DNA of 64,000 nucleotides, from contig DASPVV010000067.1 in the NCBI GenBank assembly GCA_035622175.1, forward strand, positions 1 to 64,000, in the 5' to 3' direction. Under the pieces are notes generated by a model, which saw only the letters and a program-made list of their open reading frames with translations, did not search any database and was not told the DNA's origin. Positions 7,984-17,567 of this stretch are shown piece by piece. The position numbers were made by a program, and so were the translations under genes. The first letter of the stretch is position 1; every line of letters starts with the position of its first letter. This stretch comes from JAFAGX01 sp035622175. Lineage in GTDB: Bacteria; Acidobacteriota; Terriglobia; Terriglobales; Acidobacteriaceae.

Positions 7984-9750
7984 TCAGTGCGCCAGCGGCA
8001 AAGCCTCGAAATACTCGCCTATGGCGGCGATGGTAACATCCTGACTCTCACGAGTCGAACGATGGACGACTTCCAACATGCCTTCAGTAACCTTTTTCCC
8101 CACGGTGACACGAAAGGGTATGCCCACTAGGTCGGCATCTTTGAACTTGACCCCTGGCCGTTCGTCCCTGTCGTCGAGTAACACGTCGAAGCCAGCCGCC
8201 GCCAGCCGCTCGGTCACATTCTGGGCAGTGTGGAGCAACTGCGCATCGGCGGCGTTGGTCGGGGTCACCAGGATCGTAAAAGGGGCGATCTGCGGCGGCA
8301 ACCAGAAACCCTGTTCGTCGTGACTCTGTTCGACGGCAGCCGTGAGAATACGCTCGATGCCGATCCCATAACACCCCATGATGGGGGTGACTTCTCGCCC
8401 GTTGCGGTCGAGGACGCGGGCGCCCATCGATTCGGAGTACTTGTAGCCTAGCTTGAAGATATGTCCGACCTCGACTGCTGGATCGATGCCGAGAGCGCGG
8501 CCGCAATTGGGGCAGGCCTCTCCAGCGGTCACGCTGCGCAGGTCCAGATACCCGGTCGGTTGAAAATCCCGGCCGGGAGTGACGTTCTTGAGGTGGTAGT
8601 CCGATCGATTGGCGCCGGAGATCAGATTGCTGCGGCCCTCGAGCGCGCGGTCCGCCAGCAGAACCGGACGATCTTCCTCCAGAAGATTGCTTGCCCAGAC
8701 CACGCCTATCGGCCCGAGGAATCCTGCGGGCGAGCGAAACAGTTGCTGAATCTCCTCCTCCTGCATGGGGCGAGCCTCCCCTCCGCCGAGGGCGGGGGCG
8801 AGCTTCGCCTCATTGAGCTGATGGTCGCCCCGGAGAAGAACCACGATGGCGCGAGGTTTTGCCTTGCCGCTCTTCGCATCCTTCTCGCCTAGTACATAGG
8901 CCAGGGTCTTGATCTTATGATGGGGCGAGACTCCCAGGTAGCGGGCCACCTCTTCGATGGTTTTCTGTCCTGGAGTGTGGACAAGAAGCGGTTGGCCGTC
9001 TCCTTCCGGGGGCAAGTCCTCGACCGGCCAGAGTTTGGAGGTGGCCTTCTCCAGGTTGGCGGCATAGTGGCAATGGCCGCAGCTGACCACCTGGTCCTCG
9101 CCCGCTGCGCTGTACACAGCGAACTCGTGCGATTCCGTTCCACCCATCGCGCCGGAATGGGCTTCGATCACGACGTACTTCAAACCGCAGCGATCGAAGA
9201 TGCGACAGTAGGCGTCATAATGTCTCTTGTAAGAGACATCGAGTCCAGCCGCGTCGAGATCGAAGGAATAGGAGTCCTTCATCAGAAACTCGCGCACCCG
9301 CAGCAAACCGGACCGGGGGCGAGGCTCATCGCGAAACTTGGGCGCAATCTGGTACCAGATCTGCGGCAATTGCTTATAGCTGCGCAGTTCTTTGCGGGCA
9401 ATCTCGGTCATGACCTCCTCCTCGGTCATGCCCAGGCAGAGGTCGGCACCTTTGCGATCCTTGAGGCGAAACAGATTGTCTCCCATCACCGCCCAGCGGC
9501 CGCTCGCTTCCCAGATCTCGCGGGGATGCAACCCCGGCAGGAGAAACTCCTGCCCGATTTTGTCCATCTCCTGGCGCACGATGGCGATGATCTTGTTGAA
9601 CGATCGCTGTCCCAAGAACAGATAGGAATAGATTCCGGCAGCCAGCTGCCGGATGTAGCCGGCTCGCACCAGCAACTTGTGGCTCGCCACCTCGGCGTCC
9701 GCCGGCGCTTGGCGCAGGGTAGGGATAAACAGCTGGGACCAACGGTACAT
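7984..9750 (-). CDS. proS: Prolyl-tRNA synthetase, bacterial type
   Basis: It charges tRNA-Pro. The 588-residue protein opens with the typical MYRWSQLFIPTLRQAP. Class II motif 2 is FRDEPRPRSGLLRVREF and motif 3 is GCYGIGIERIL (about 470). Between motifs 2 and 3 is the ~180-residue INS editing domain of the bacterial-type enzyme (about 225-400), and the C-terminal anticodon-binding domain follows (TILVTPTN onward). The length matches E. coli ProS (572) closely. Confidence 0.97.
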   Translation of the reverse strand: MYRWSQLFIPTLRQAPADAEVASHKLLVRAGYIRQLAAGIYSYLFLGQRSFNKIIAIVRQEMDKIGQEFLLPGLHPREIWEASGRWAVMGDNLFRLKDRKGADLCLGMTEEEVMTEIARKELRSYKQLPQIWYQIAPKFRDEPRPRSGLLRVREFLMKDSYSFDLDAAGLDVSYKRHYDAYCRIFDRCGLKYVVIEAHSGAMGGTESHEFAVYSAAGEDQVVSCGHCHYAANLEKATSKLWPVEDLPPEGDGQPLLVHTPGQKTIEEVARYLGVSPHHKIKTLAYVLGEKDAKSGKAKPRAIVVLLRGDHQLNEAKLAPALGGGEARPMQEEEIQQLFRSPAGFLGPIGVVWASNLLEEDRPVLLADRALEGRSNLISGANRSDYHLKNVTPGRDFQPTGYLDLRSVTAGEACPNCGRALGIDPAVEVGHIFKLGYKYSESMGARVLDRNGREVTPIMGCYGIGIERILTAAVEQSHDEQGFWLPPQIAPFTILVTPTNAADAQLLHTAQNVTERLAAAGFDVLLDDRDERPGVKFKDADLVGIPFRVTVGKKVTEGMLEVVHRSTRESQDVTIAAIGEYFEALPLAH

Positions 9751-9832
9751 AGCAAGAAACTCGAGTCGTCGGAATTGGCTATTGTACGTGGCGGGAGCAA
9801 CTTTTATCTACGGCTGGGGAGGGCAGGGAGAA

Positions 9833-10888
9833 CTACATCATTTCCGTTCCCCACAGGTCGTGCAGATGGACGATTCCCTCCAGTTTGCCATCGCCATCGA
9901 CGACCGCCAACGACGTGATCTTGTTCTGCTCCATCTTGGCCAGTGCGGCCGCGGCAAACTCCACGCGCGAGATGGTTCGCGGGGTTTTTGTCATGCATTG
10001 GCCGGCGGCGAGGTCCAGAGCGTCCTTGCCGTGTTTTTCGAGCAAACGGCGCAAATCCCCGTCGCTGATGACCCCGACGAGTTTGTCAGCCTCGACCACC
10101 GTCGTCATACCCAGCTTCTTGCGAGACATTTCGTAGATCACCTCGGGCATCTTGGTCGGCGGTGTGACACGGGGGATCGCGTCCCCGGTATGCATGAGCG
10201 ACTCCACGCGCGACAGTCGCTTGCCTAATTTTCCTCCCGGATGCAGATTGGCGAAATCCTCTTCTTTGAAACCGCGCTTCTCCGCCAACGCCATCGCCAG
10301 GGCGTCACCCAAAGCCAGCATGGTGGTGGTCGACGCCGTCGGCGCCAGGCCCAGCGAGCCTGCCTCCTGCGCGACCGAACAGTCCAGGGCGATGTCGGCG
10401 GCAGCGCTGAGGGTGGAGCCCTTGCCGCCTTTGCGTCCCTGGGCGGCAGCTGCGCTTCCCGCGTTCGCCGGGGGAAGCCAGGGGACGGATCGGCCGGCCG
10501 CATCCTCGCTCGGATCGCAAGTCATGGCGATCAGCGGAATTTGCAATCGCTTCAGGGTTGCGAGCAGGCGGAGGATCTCTTCGGTCTCACCGCTGGCCGA
10601 AAGTGCCAGCACCACATCGCCGCCTACCACCATCCCCAAATCGCCATGCACGGCCTCGACCGGATGCATAAACAAGGCCGGCGAGCCGGTGGAGTTGAGC
10701 GTGGCCGCGATCTTGCGGGCGATGATACCGCTCTTTCCCATGCCCGTGACCACGATCCGGCCCCGGCAACCATGCATCAGATCGACCGCCCGATTGAACC
10801 CTTCGGCCATCGGGCCGGCGATGCGGTCCGCCAGCGCGCGCAAGGCCTGCGCTTCGATGCGGACCACTTTTTCACCCACCTGTTTCAT
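9833..10888 (-). CDS. kdsD: Arabinose-5-phosphate isomerase (KdsD/KpsF/GutQ family)
   Basis: It interconverts ribulose-5-P and arabinose-5-P, the first step toward KDO. An N-terminal SIS domain (about 25-205) carries VTGMGKSGIIARKIAATL and HPVEAVHGDLGM. Two CBS domains (about 220-345) follow the linker HPGGKLGKRL. The protein has 351 residues against 320-328 in E. coli homologues. The excess is an Ala/Gly/Lys-rich insertion (about 129-155, PPANAGSAAAAQGRKGGKGS) inside the SIS domain. kdsA lies 1.3 kb upstream on the same strand, with a K+ channel gene between. Confidence 0.92.
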   Translation of the reverse strand: MKQVGEKVVRIEAQALRALADRIAGPMAEGFNRAVDLMHGCRGRIVVTGMGKSGIIARKIAATLNSTGSPALFMHPVEAVHGDLGMVVGGDVVLALSASGETEEILRLLATLKRLQIPLIAMTCDPSEDAAGRSVPWLPPANAGSAAAAQGRKGGKGSTLSAAADIALDCSVAQEAGSLGLAPTASTTTMLALGDALAMALAEKRGFKEEDFANLHPGGKLGKRLSRVESLMHTGDAIPRVTPPTKMPEVIYEMSRKKLGMTTVVEADKLVGVISDGDLRRLLEKHGKDALDLAAGQCMTKTPRTISRVEFAAAALAKMEQNKITSLAVVDGDGKLEGIVHLHDLWGTEMM

Positions 10889-10951
10889 GCAACAGGAATG
10901 TTAGCAGGTGATGCGCGGCCCGCGCAGGGAGCGCCAGAGTCCGACCCGGCC

Positions 10952-12118
10952 TCAGAAATGGTCCTCGGTCGAGCGTCGAGGAAGCGCGGGGTGCGCCGGT
11001 CCGGACAGGCTCCTGGCTTGGATGGCGCGGTCCCACGGACCCGCCTGCCAGTTGTCATGCCTTTTCTCGAAGGCGATCCAGGGCGGCAGCGAAAGCAGCA
11101 GAGCGCGCCCCACGGCGTAGGCATAAGGTTCGTACATGGCGCGCAGAGCCAGCAACGTCTGCTCGAACTCCGGCCCTTGTTTCAGTTCGACCCCGCGCGC
11201 GGAGAGGCCTTGCCGCAGGCGCAACGATTCCTCTTCCGACAAGCGATCGGGGTCGTGCGGATCATACCGCGCGTGGACCAGCTGGGCCAAGTCGACCAGG
11301 GCGTGTCGCGCCATGGAAAAGGTGAGCCTGGCCTGATCGCTGGCCAACCCCTCGACCCCCGCAATGACGAGCGCGGTGGCATCGAGAATCGCCGTCAGCG
11401 CAGCCAGCCAAGATTGATTCCTGTGCTGCGAACGAAAAAAACAAAGCGGAGGATACGAGATGTGACTCTCCAGAACTTCACTCGCCGAGTACTCCCAGTC
11501 GCGAAAAACCTGATCGAGTAACCCCTGCCGAGGGGAGGTTCCCAGTCTGACCAGCAGCTCGGCGGCCGTCGGGGGGGAACCGGCGTAGGCGTCGAGAAGC
11601 GAAATCTGCACTTCGCGCCGCGAGAATGAGGAATAGATGGTCGGCAGGTATCCGACCACGGTGCCCAGAAAAGCAAACCCCATGCCAGCTTCCATGACGG
11701 AGAAGGTGCGGCTGATCGGCGAAACAGGAACGATGTCACCATATCCCAGGGTGAAGAATGTCTGCCCGCTCAGGTAGAGCAAAGTGCCGAAACTGATGGA
11801 TTCATCGCTCAACCGGAGATGCTCGCCGCTGCCGTATTGCAGCAAGGCGAAGCCCAAAATCAAACTGAGCGCCCACAGAATCAGCAGCAGAATCAGCGAG
11901 AGGGGCCCAAAGTAGGCGAGAAAATTCTCCCGCCGACTGGTGGACCGGACGTGACTGGCGAGCTTGAACCAGGGAACCCCGACCCCGCGGTAAAACCAGG
12001 TGGTGATGCGAAATCGCCGCTCCACGCGCCGGGGCAGAACGACAGATTCAAAGGCGTCGAGCAGGACCGCGAGGATCAAGACGAAGCCCACAATCGTGGC
12101 TGCGATATGCATGTTCAC
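10952..12118 (-). CDS. Two-transmembrane potassium channel family protein
   Basis: The protein has 388 residues: an N-terminal helix (about 6-24), a core helix (71-92), a pore loop with the K+ filter TLGYGDIVP (123-131), and a helix after it (139-160), the Ion_trans_2 layout. The long cytoplasmic C-terminus (about 170-388) is mostly helical and shows no RCK/TrkA-N nucleotide motif, so its ligand, if any, is unknown. It sits between kdsA and kdsD on the same strand, probably in one transcript, although its link to LPS synthesis is unclear. Confidence 0.85.
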   Translation of the reverse strand: MNMHIAATIVGFVLILAVLLDAFESVVLPRRVERRFRITTWFYRGVGVPWFKLASHVRSTSRRENFLAYFGPLSLILLLILWALSLILGFALLQYGSGEHLRLSDESISFGTLLYLSGQTFFTLGYGDIVPVSPISRTFSVMEAGMGFAFLGTVVGYLPTIYSSFSRREVQISLLDAYAGSPPTAAELLVRLGTSPRQGLLDQVFRDWEYSASEVLESHISYPPLCFFRSQHRNQSWLAALTAILDATALVIAGVEGLASDQARLTFSMARHALVDLAQLVHARYDPHDPDRLSEEESLRLRQGLSARGVELKQGPEFEQTLLALRAMYEPYAYAVGRALLLSLPPWIAFEKRHDNWQAGPWDRAIQARSLSGPAHPALPRRSTEDHF

Positions 12119-12212
12119 AGCAGGAATCCGGTTCGATCAGCAGGGATCGTAGCAGGTTCGGAGCGACTTACGCGCCAATTCCATGGTCTATCCATGCCAG
12201 GGCTCCAATGGT

Positions 12213-13076
12213 TTACGGTGCCAGATGGGCATCCGCGACCGCCCGGATAATGGCCAGTGCCTCCTTCAACACGCCTCGCAGCTTGGTGGATTCTAGGGCG
12301 TTGGCGCCATCGGACTTAGCCTGTTTCGGGTTGTCGTGGACCTCGAGGAAGATCCCGTCCACCCCAGCCGCCACCGCCGCCCGTGCCAGAACCGGAATGA
12401 ATTCAGGCTGGCCGCCACTCTGCGCCGGCTGCTCTTCATCCCCCGCGGAAGCCGAGGGCAGCTGAACCGAGTGGGTGGCATCGAACACGACCGGCGCAAA
12501 CCTACGCAGAATGGCCAGCGAGCGCATATCCACCACCAGGTTGTTATATCCGAAGCTCGATCCCCGTTCCGTCACCATGACCCGCTCGTTGCCCGCAGCT
12601 CGGCACTTGTCGACGGCATGCCGCATATCCCAGGGAGAGACAAACTGCCCCTTTTTGATATTCACCACTCGCTCGCTCATGGCGGCGGCGACCATCAGAT
12701 CGGTTTGCCGACAAAGCAAGGCAGGAATCTGCACCACGTCGGCCACCTCCGCCACTTTCCCGACGTCTTGCGTCTCATGGACATCGGTAAGCACCGGGAC
12801 GTGCACTTCGTCTTTGACTTTCTTAAGAATGCGCAGACCCTCCCTGAGGCCCGGGCCGCGAAAGCTGCGGATCGATGTCCGGTTGGCCTTGTCGTAGGAG
12901 GCTTTAAAGATGAAGGGAAGATTGAGAGAGCGGGTCACGCCCTTGATGATCTCGGCCATGCGGAGCGCATGCGCCTCGCTCTCGATCACGCAGGGACCGG
13001 CGATCAGGAACAAGTCCCCGGAGCCAATGCGGACGCCATCGAGTTGGAAGGAAAGAGCCATTCCGGCCAGCAGCAT
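12213..13076 (-). CDS. kdsA: 3-deoxy-8-phosphooctulonate (KDO-8-P) synthase, metal-dependent type
   Basis: It condenses phosphoenolpyruvate and arabinose-5-P into KDO-8-P. Family motifs visible: LIAGPCVIES (24-33), FKASYDKANRTSIRSFRGPG, PVLTDVHE, VQIPALLCRQTDL and FDATHSVQLP. The residue at the metal position is Cys (C29 in AGPC). Metal-independent enzymes such as that of E. coli have Asn there (GGMN), so this belongs to the metal-dependent class known from Aquifex. The length of 287 is usual. An ATG 15 bp inside the gene (13061) is an alternative start. Confidence 0.95.
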   Translation of the reverse strand: MLLAGMALSFQLDGVRIGSGDLFLIAGPCVIESEAHALRMAEIIKGVTRSLNLPFIFKASYDKANRTSIRSFRGPGLREGLRILKKVKDEVHVPVLTDVHETQDVGKVAEVADVVQIPALLCRQTDLMVAAAMSERVVNIKKGQFVSPWDMRHAVDKCRAAGNERVMVTERGSSFGYNNLVVDMRSLAILRRFAPVVFDATHSVQLPSASAGDEEQPAQSGGQPEFIPVLARAAVAAGVDGIFLEVHDNPKQAKSDGANALESTKLRGVLKEALAIIRAVADAHLAP

Positions 13077-13109
13077 GAAGGATCATGCCCGGGACGCCTT
13101 CGCACCATT

Positions 13110-14783
13110 CTATCGGCTGCTGACCTTTTGCGGCCGATGAAACATTTCAAGCTCGGCCGCGACTTTGTCGGCGCGCCGCCGCAGGCCGTGCTCGTAGGCG
13201 GCGCCAATAAAGGCCCGGAACAGCGGATGCGGCTCGAGGGGCTTCGATTTAAATTCGGGATGGAACTGACAGCCGATGAAGTGCGGGTGATCGGGAAGCT
13301 CAATGATCTCTACATAGGTTCCGTCCGGGGTGGAACCGGAGATCCTCAAGCCCCCGGCCACGAGGGTTGCTTCGTATTCCCGATTAAACTCGTAGCGATG
13401 GCGGTGGCGTTCGCTGATTTCGAGCTGGCCATAGACTTTGTGAGCCAGAGTACCGGGCACGATCTTACAGATCCAGGCTCCCAAGCGCATCGTGCCTCCG
13501 AGTTCTTCGACCCCCCGCAGTTCGCGCAATTTATAGATCACGCGATGCGGGGTGGCGGGATCGAACTCGGTCGAATTCGCCTCCGACAGGCCACAGACGT
13601 GGCGGGCAAACTCGATACAGGCGATCTGCATTCCCAGGCAGATGCCGAAGTAGGGAACCTTCTGCTCGCGGGCGTAGCGAATCGCGTTCAGCATGCCTTC
13701 GATGCCGCGCTTTCCGAACCCACCGGGAACGAGGATTCCGTCATAATTCTGCAGTTGCTCTTCATAGACGCGATCCGGGGTCTCAAGACTCTCGGCCTCG
13801 ATCCAGTTCAGATGCAGCTTGAGGTTGTGCGCCAGTGCTCCATGCCCCAGTGCCTCTTTCAAAGACTTATACGAATCCTCGTATTCGACGTACTTCCCCA
13901 CGATCCCGATCGTAACCTCCGCCTTGGGGTTGTAGACGCGGTGCACGATCTCCTCCCACTGCTCGAGAGCACGCTCTTTGGCTTCGAGCCGCAAGGAGCG
14001 AAGCACCAGCGTGTCTACACCCTCGCGGGAAAACACCAGCGGGACCTCGTAAATGGAATTCACGTCTTTAGCCGTGATTACGGCTTCCTCTCGCACGTTG
14101 CAGAACAGCGCGATTTTCGACTTGATCTCCTGGGAGAGGAAGCGATCCGTACGGCACAGCAGGATGTCGGGCTGAATTCCAAGACTGAGCAGTTCCTTGA
14201 CGGAGTGCTGAGTCGGCTTGGTCTTAAGTTCCTGAGCGGCGGCGATAAAAGGCACCAGGGTTACGTGCACGAACAGCGTGTGCTCCCGGCCTAGTTCCAG
14301 GCGCATCTGGCGGATGGCTTCGAGAAAGGGCAGCGACTCGATATCTCCCACGGTGCCGCCTATCTCGACGATCAGCACTTCCACATCCTGTGCGACCTTT
14401 TTTATGGCGGCTTTGATTTCATCCGTGACATGGGGAATCACCTGCACGGTCTTGCCGAGGTAATCTCCCCGCCGCTCTTTCGCGATGATCTGCTCGTAGA
14501 TGCGGCCGGTGGTCCAGTTGTTGTCGCGGGAGAGCTTGGCGTGGGTGAAGCGCTCATAATGTCCAAGGTCGAGGTCGGTTTCGGCGCCATCATCGGTGAC
14601 GAAGACCTCACCGTGTTGGAAGGGCGACATCGTCCCCGGGTCCACGTTCAGGTAGGGGTCGATTTTCATCAGGTTGACCTTGATTCCGCGGGTTTCGAGA
14701 AGGCAGCCCATGGAGGCGGCTGCCAGCCCCTTGCCCAAGGAAGACACCACGCCGCCCGTTACGAAGATGTACTTCGCCGACAT
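13110..14783 (-). CDS. pyrG: CTP synthase
   Basis: It makes CTP from UTP with glutamine as nitrogen donor. The 557 residues comprise the synthetase domain (KYIFVTGGVVSSLGKGLAAA at 4-23, KIDPYLNVDPGTMSPFQHGE) and a class I glutamine amidotransferase domain with the nucleophile in FGICLGMQ and a C-terminal His-Pro-Glu (QFHPEF). The start at 14783 is set by GAGGAAGCG just before the ATG and by homology to the MSAKYIFVTGG start; the frame is open 423 nt further upstream without coding character. It is 33 bp from kdsA on the same strand. CTP is also the cofactor for KDO activation. Confidence 0.97.
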   Translation of the reverse strand: MSAKYIFVTGGVVSSLGKGLAAASMGCLLETRGIKVNLMKIDPYLNVDPGTMSPFQHGEVFVTDDGAETDLDLGHYERFTHAKLSRDNNWTTGRIYEQIIAKERRGDYLGKTVQVIPHVTDEIKAAIKKVAQDVEVLIVEIGGTVGDIESLPFLEAIRQMRLELGREHTLFVHVTLVPFIAAAQELKTKPTQHSVKELLSLGIQPDILLCRTDRFLSQEIKSKIALFCNVREEAVITAKDVNSIYEVPLVFSREGVDTLVLRSLRLEAKERALEQWEEIVHRVYNPKAEVTIGIVGKYVEYEDSYKSLKEALGHGALAHNLKLHLNWIEAESLETPDRVYEEQLQNYDGILVPGGFGKRGIEGMLNAIRYAREQKVPYFGICLGMQIACIEFARHVCGLSEANSTEFDPATPHRVIYKLRELRGVEELGGTMRLGAWICKIVPGTLAHKVYGQLEISERHRHRYEFNREYEATLVAGGLRISGSTPDGTYVEIIELPDHPHFIGCQFHPEFKSKPLEPHPLFRAFIGAAYEHGLRRRADKVAAELEMFHRPQKVSSR

Positions 14784-15034
14784 CGCTTCCTCGCCTTGAA
14801 TTGTCTGTGGAATTTTGTGCAGGGTGGGTGCACGACCTATTATGCCAGAAAGGGCAGTGGAAAGAAACCTTTGCCTGCATTCTCCACGGCGGCAGCGGCC
14901 GCGAACAAGGTGGCGAGGGCGCGAATCCCGGGCATCTTGATGGCGGAGAAATCTCTTGATCCTCAGTGAGTTAAAGTACGCCGATATTCCGAGGTTGCGC
15001 TTGGCGGCGGGGAGGAATAGGACGGAGGCTGGCT

Positions 15035-15967
15035 CTAGGGCTTGTCGCTCGCGGCGGGAGCAGGTTCGAGAGCGCCTGGGTTGGCAGGGGCCGAGGGATT
15101 GACTCCGAAGTCCCAGACAAAGGTGTTGACGCCTTCGTTGCCGAGTAGCTCCGCCACCGCGTATTCCCCCGAGGGAAGAGCAGTCGTCGGTGTGATCTTT
15201 ACCCATCCACCGGTCAGCTCCTCCGACGTCGTTGGAACCAGCGATTCCTCATGACTCACTTTGCCAAGCACACTGATTTTGATTTCTCCTAGGATCCGTT
15301 TACCGTTCTTCGACATCAAGCGCACGATGAGAAATCGGTCTGACGGTTGCGACCGCGGTTGCGAACCCACCGAGGAATCCTCTGGCGCAGGCAAATTGAT
15401 GTAGAGGGACGGCAAACTTACATGCGCCTGCACTTTGGCGTGCGCACCTTCTAGTTCGATCGATTGCTTGCTGCCGGCTGCCGGATTGACCACCGCCCGC
15501 AAGACGTTTTCTTTGCGGTTGCGATTCAGTTGTCCCCCGCTTTGTTCAAGCTCCACCAGTTGCGGGTGATTCTGAAAGGTGTCGAGCAGCATTACCGAAC
15601 CGTCCTCGGGCAAGCGCAATCCTGGAGCGACCTGGGGCGTTTTGGCTTCTTCAGCCGCGCGTTCGGAGGCCAACTCCTGGTCTACTTCCTCGGCCTCAGG
15701 ACTAGAAGCCCGGCCGGCATGCTCCTTCTCGAACTTCTCGGTCGCGGCCCAGTCCACCAAAGAGTAGGGCACCTCTTCCCATTCATCGCGCTCAGCGCTG
15801 AGGTAGCGCACGCGATCGCCCTTGACTTCCCATTGGCTCGCCAGTTGATAAGAGCCATCTTTGAGGATCAGCCGCTTGGCGAGCTTCTGAGAGCATAGTC
15901 GAGGGGGGGACAGGAACGCAGCGAGGCTGAGGAGGCATACGACGATGGCCGGACACGGACGAGGCAT
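15035..15967 (-). CDS. Secreted protein of unknown function
   Basis: The protein has 310 residues and a signal peptide (about 1-26, IVVCLLSLAAFLSPPRLCS). It then opens with an SH3-like segment (LILKDGSYQLASQWEVKGDRVR), then a charged Glu/Ala-rich helix (about 95-115) and a beta-rich C-terminal half that ends in a Pro/Ala tail. The opening resembles bacterial SH3-like 'LKDGS' modules, but I do not recognise a named family. It points the same way as pyrG with a 251-bp gap. Confidence 0.65.
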   Translation of the reverse strand: MPRPCPAIVVCLLSLAAFLSPPRLCSQKLAKRLILKDGSYQLASQWEVKGDRVRYLSAERDEWEEVPYSLVDWAATEKFEKEHAGRASSPEAEEVDQELASERAAEEAKTPQVAPGLRLPEDGSVMLLDTFQNHPQLVELEQSGGQLNRNRKENVLRAVVNPAAGSKQSIELEGAHAKVQAHVSLPSLYINLPAPEDSSVGSQPRSQPSDRFLIVRLMSKNGKRILGEIKISVLGKVSHEESLVPTTSEELTGGWVKITPTTALPSGEYAVAELLGNEGVNTFVWDFGVNPSAPANPGALEPAPAASDKP

Positions 15968-16079
15968 ACAAGAGGCGGTAATCGATGGTTTAAGTGTATC
16001 CCTTCAGCCCGCAAGCCTCCAAATATTCCGGTACCCGGTTAGTTTGCTCCCCTAGCAGCAAAACGTTAGAAGCGTCGTC

Positions 16080-16697
16080 TCAATGGTGGTAAACCGCGTA
16101 TAGGGTTATTCCGACGACGATTGCAACAGATATACCGACGTAAAGGATGGCGTCCCTGAGTGGAATCTTCGTAGGTGACCGCGCACCACCAGCGACAGCG
16201 CACGCAATAAGCATTGCAGGAATACCGACGAAGAACAGGGCCGGAGTGCCGAATCTCGCAGATGCGATCAGCACCGCGAAACCTGCGAACGTAATAACAG
16301 CCGGGTGCCGTACTTTTCGGCGGGGTGGTTCGGAGGCCAGAGCGACGGGCGAAGCCTGCCGGAATCCGAAAAACCGTTTGTAGGTTATGAGTGACACACT
16401 AACAACGAAGCTGAGAACGGCAGCGATACCGCAACACATGAACGGAACACCAAAGGCGGCTGCAAATACTATTCCCCAGTTCTTCCGGCCCGATGATCCC
16501 TGTTCCCAATACATAGCCAAAAGGAGCGCAGAGAAGAACACCACAGATGTTCCGGCGAATACTAGGCCGAGGATTGCCGCCTTTTTGGGGGTCCATTCGC
16601 TCACCGAGATATGGTACGGCAGGATGATTGACGAGAACAGGCGACTCCACTCAAAACTGCGACGGGGGACTTGAGGGCAATCGCGATGTAACGCCAA
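16080..16697 (-). CDS. Multi-pass membrane protein of unknown function
   Basis: The reading frame encodes up to 205 residues with about five hydrophobic helices (AAILGLVFAGTSVVFFSALL, GIVFAAAFGVPFMCCGIAAV, VITFAGFAVLIASA, ALFFVGIPAMLIACAVA, AILYVGISVAIVVGITLYAV). The first ~35 residues look non-coding, so an internal GTG (ISVSEW region) may be the true start. Its base composition is less GC-rich than that of its neighbours, which may indicate transfer. No family is recognised. Confidence 0.5.
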   Translation of the reverse strand: MALHRDCPQVPRRSFEWSRLFSSIILPYHISVSEWTPKKAAILGLVFAGTSVVFFSALLLAMYWEQGSSGRKNWGIVFAAAFGVPFMCCGIAAVLSFVVSVSLITYKRFFGFRQASPVALASEPPRRKVRHPAVITFAGFAVLIASARFGTPALFFVGIPAMLIACAVAGGARSPTKIPLRDAILYVGISVAIVVGITLYAVYHH

Positions 16698-16786
16698 TCT
16701 ACCTCAGAGCCGCTGCACGACACAGCATCCCTCGGGAAAACGAGAAGAACGGGTTATTCGCGCAGCGTGTGGGTTTCTGCGCTCGT

Positions 16787-17179
16787 TCACGCAACGCCCG
16801 ATCTCACTGCCTCTCGTTTTGCCGGCAGAAGCGCTAACAGGACGGTTCCGATCACAATGGTAACGACCACATCGGTAAAGTCCCTGTGGACGCCGTGAAT
16901 CCGGGCTTCTACGGTTTGAATAGCCATCACCACGCCATGGGAGATGTGCCACCAAGCTGCTAGAGCAATCATCGAGCGATGCTCTGATGGTCTCCTTGCG
17001 GCCAAGAGTAGAAAGACCCCGACCGGAATAAAGAAGCTCAGAAACATCGGCGCGACCTCGCTCTTCTGCTCCAAAAGCCAGCTGGAATGCCGCAGATCTT
17101 TATATAGAAAATAAATGGGATACAAATTCAACAGCCCCACGATCACCAAGACGATCTGTGTTAGTCGTTCTCTTTTCAC
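16787..17179 (-). CDS. Small four-helix membrane protein (DUF6632-like)
   Basis: The 130-residue protein has four predicted helices (QIVLVIVGLLNLYPIYFLY, FLSFFIPVGVFLLLAA, MIALAAWWHISHGVVMAIQ, DVVVTIVIGTVLLALL) and a conserved-looking loop RRPSEHRSMIA. The pattern resembles DUF6632 membrane proteins; this is from memory of the pattern only. Its function is unknown. It is 89 bp upstream of the previous membrane protein on the same strand. Confidence 0.6.
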   Translation of the reverse strand: MKRERLTQIVLVIVGLLNLYPIYFLYKDLRHSSWLLEQKSEVAPMFLSFFIPVGVFLLLAARRPSEHRSMIALAAWWHISHGVVMAIQTVEARIHGVHRDFTDVVVTIVIGTVLLALLPAKREAVRSGVA

Positions 17180-17475
17180 CGGAGCCTCATTTGAGCGAAC
17201 TTTGATGCAAGCGCAGCAGCGGCCGACGCAGAAGATTCACAAACTAGCACACAGGGAAGCAAACGCAAAATCTGGCAATGACGCTGCAGAGCCTGCTTGA
17301 TCCATCGCGTGGAGATACTCAAACCACAGCCAACGGTCGTGAACTCCGGTTCATACCTTCTGGCTGGTTCCTTTTCGGATATTTGGGGTCTTTTATTCTC
17401 CTCGCACAGAGGGGACAGCCCTCCCGAGCCCCTTGAGTCTTCGCGCTGACCGCACGCGCCACTGACCGCACACAA
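17180..17475. other. Gap between divergent genes, with a short tandem repeat
   Basis: No gene is supported here. The one visible structure is a 10-bp direct repeat CTGACCGCAC at 17446-17455 and 17462-17471 (16-bp period), ending 5 bp before the candidate ECF promoter. It could be an activator site. Confidence 0.3.
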
Positions 17476-17503
17476 GAACTTACTCTTCTGGCGTTCCTCA
17501 TAA
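17476..17503 (+). promoter_or_regulatory. Candidate ECF-type promoter of the sigma factor operon
   Basis: GAACTT (17476-17481), then 16 nt, then TCATAA (17498-17503), 65 bp before the sigma gene start. ECF promoters of the RpoE type have GGAACTT and a TC-containing -10 at this spacing. Autoregulation is common for ECF factors. The match is by eye. Confidence 0.4.
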
Positions 17504-17567
17504 AATTGGGTTTCCTGTCGAACCCAAAGCCAAGCGGCGGCGTCTGGCAATTGTACGGGGAGAACAG

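Noticed and set aside
12336..14294. Long plus-strand frame across kdsA and pyrG
   Set aside because: It spans two genes on the other strand that are certain; the translation has no recognisable motif.
14784..15206. Upstream extension of the pyrG frame
   Set aside because: Translation is Arg/Ser-rich without homology; CTP synthases start at MSAKYIF-like sequence with a ribosome site at 14783.
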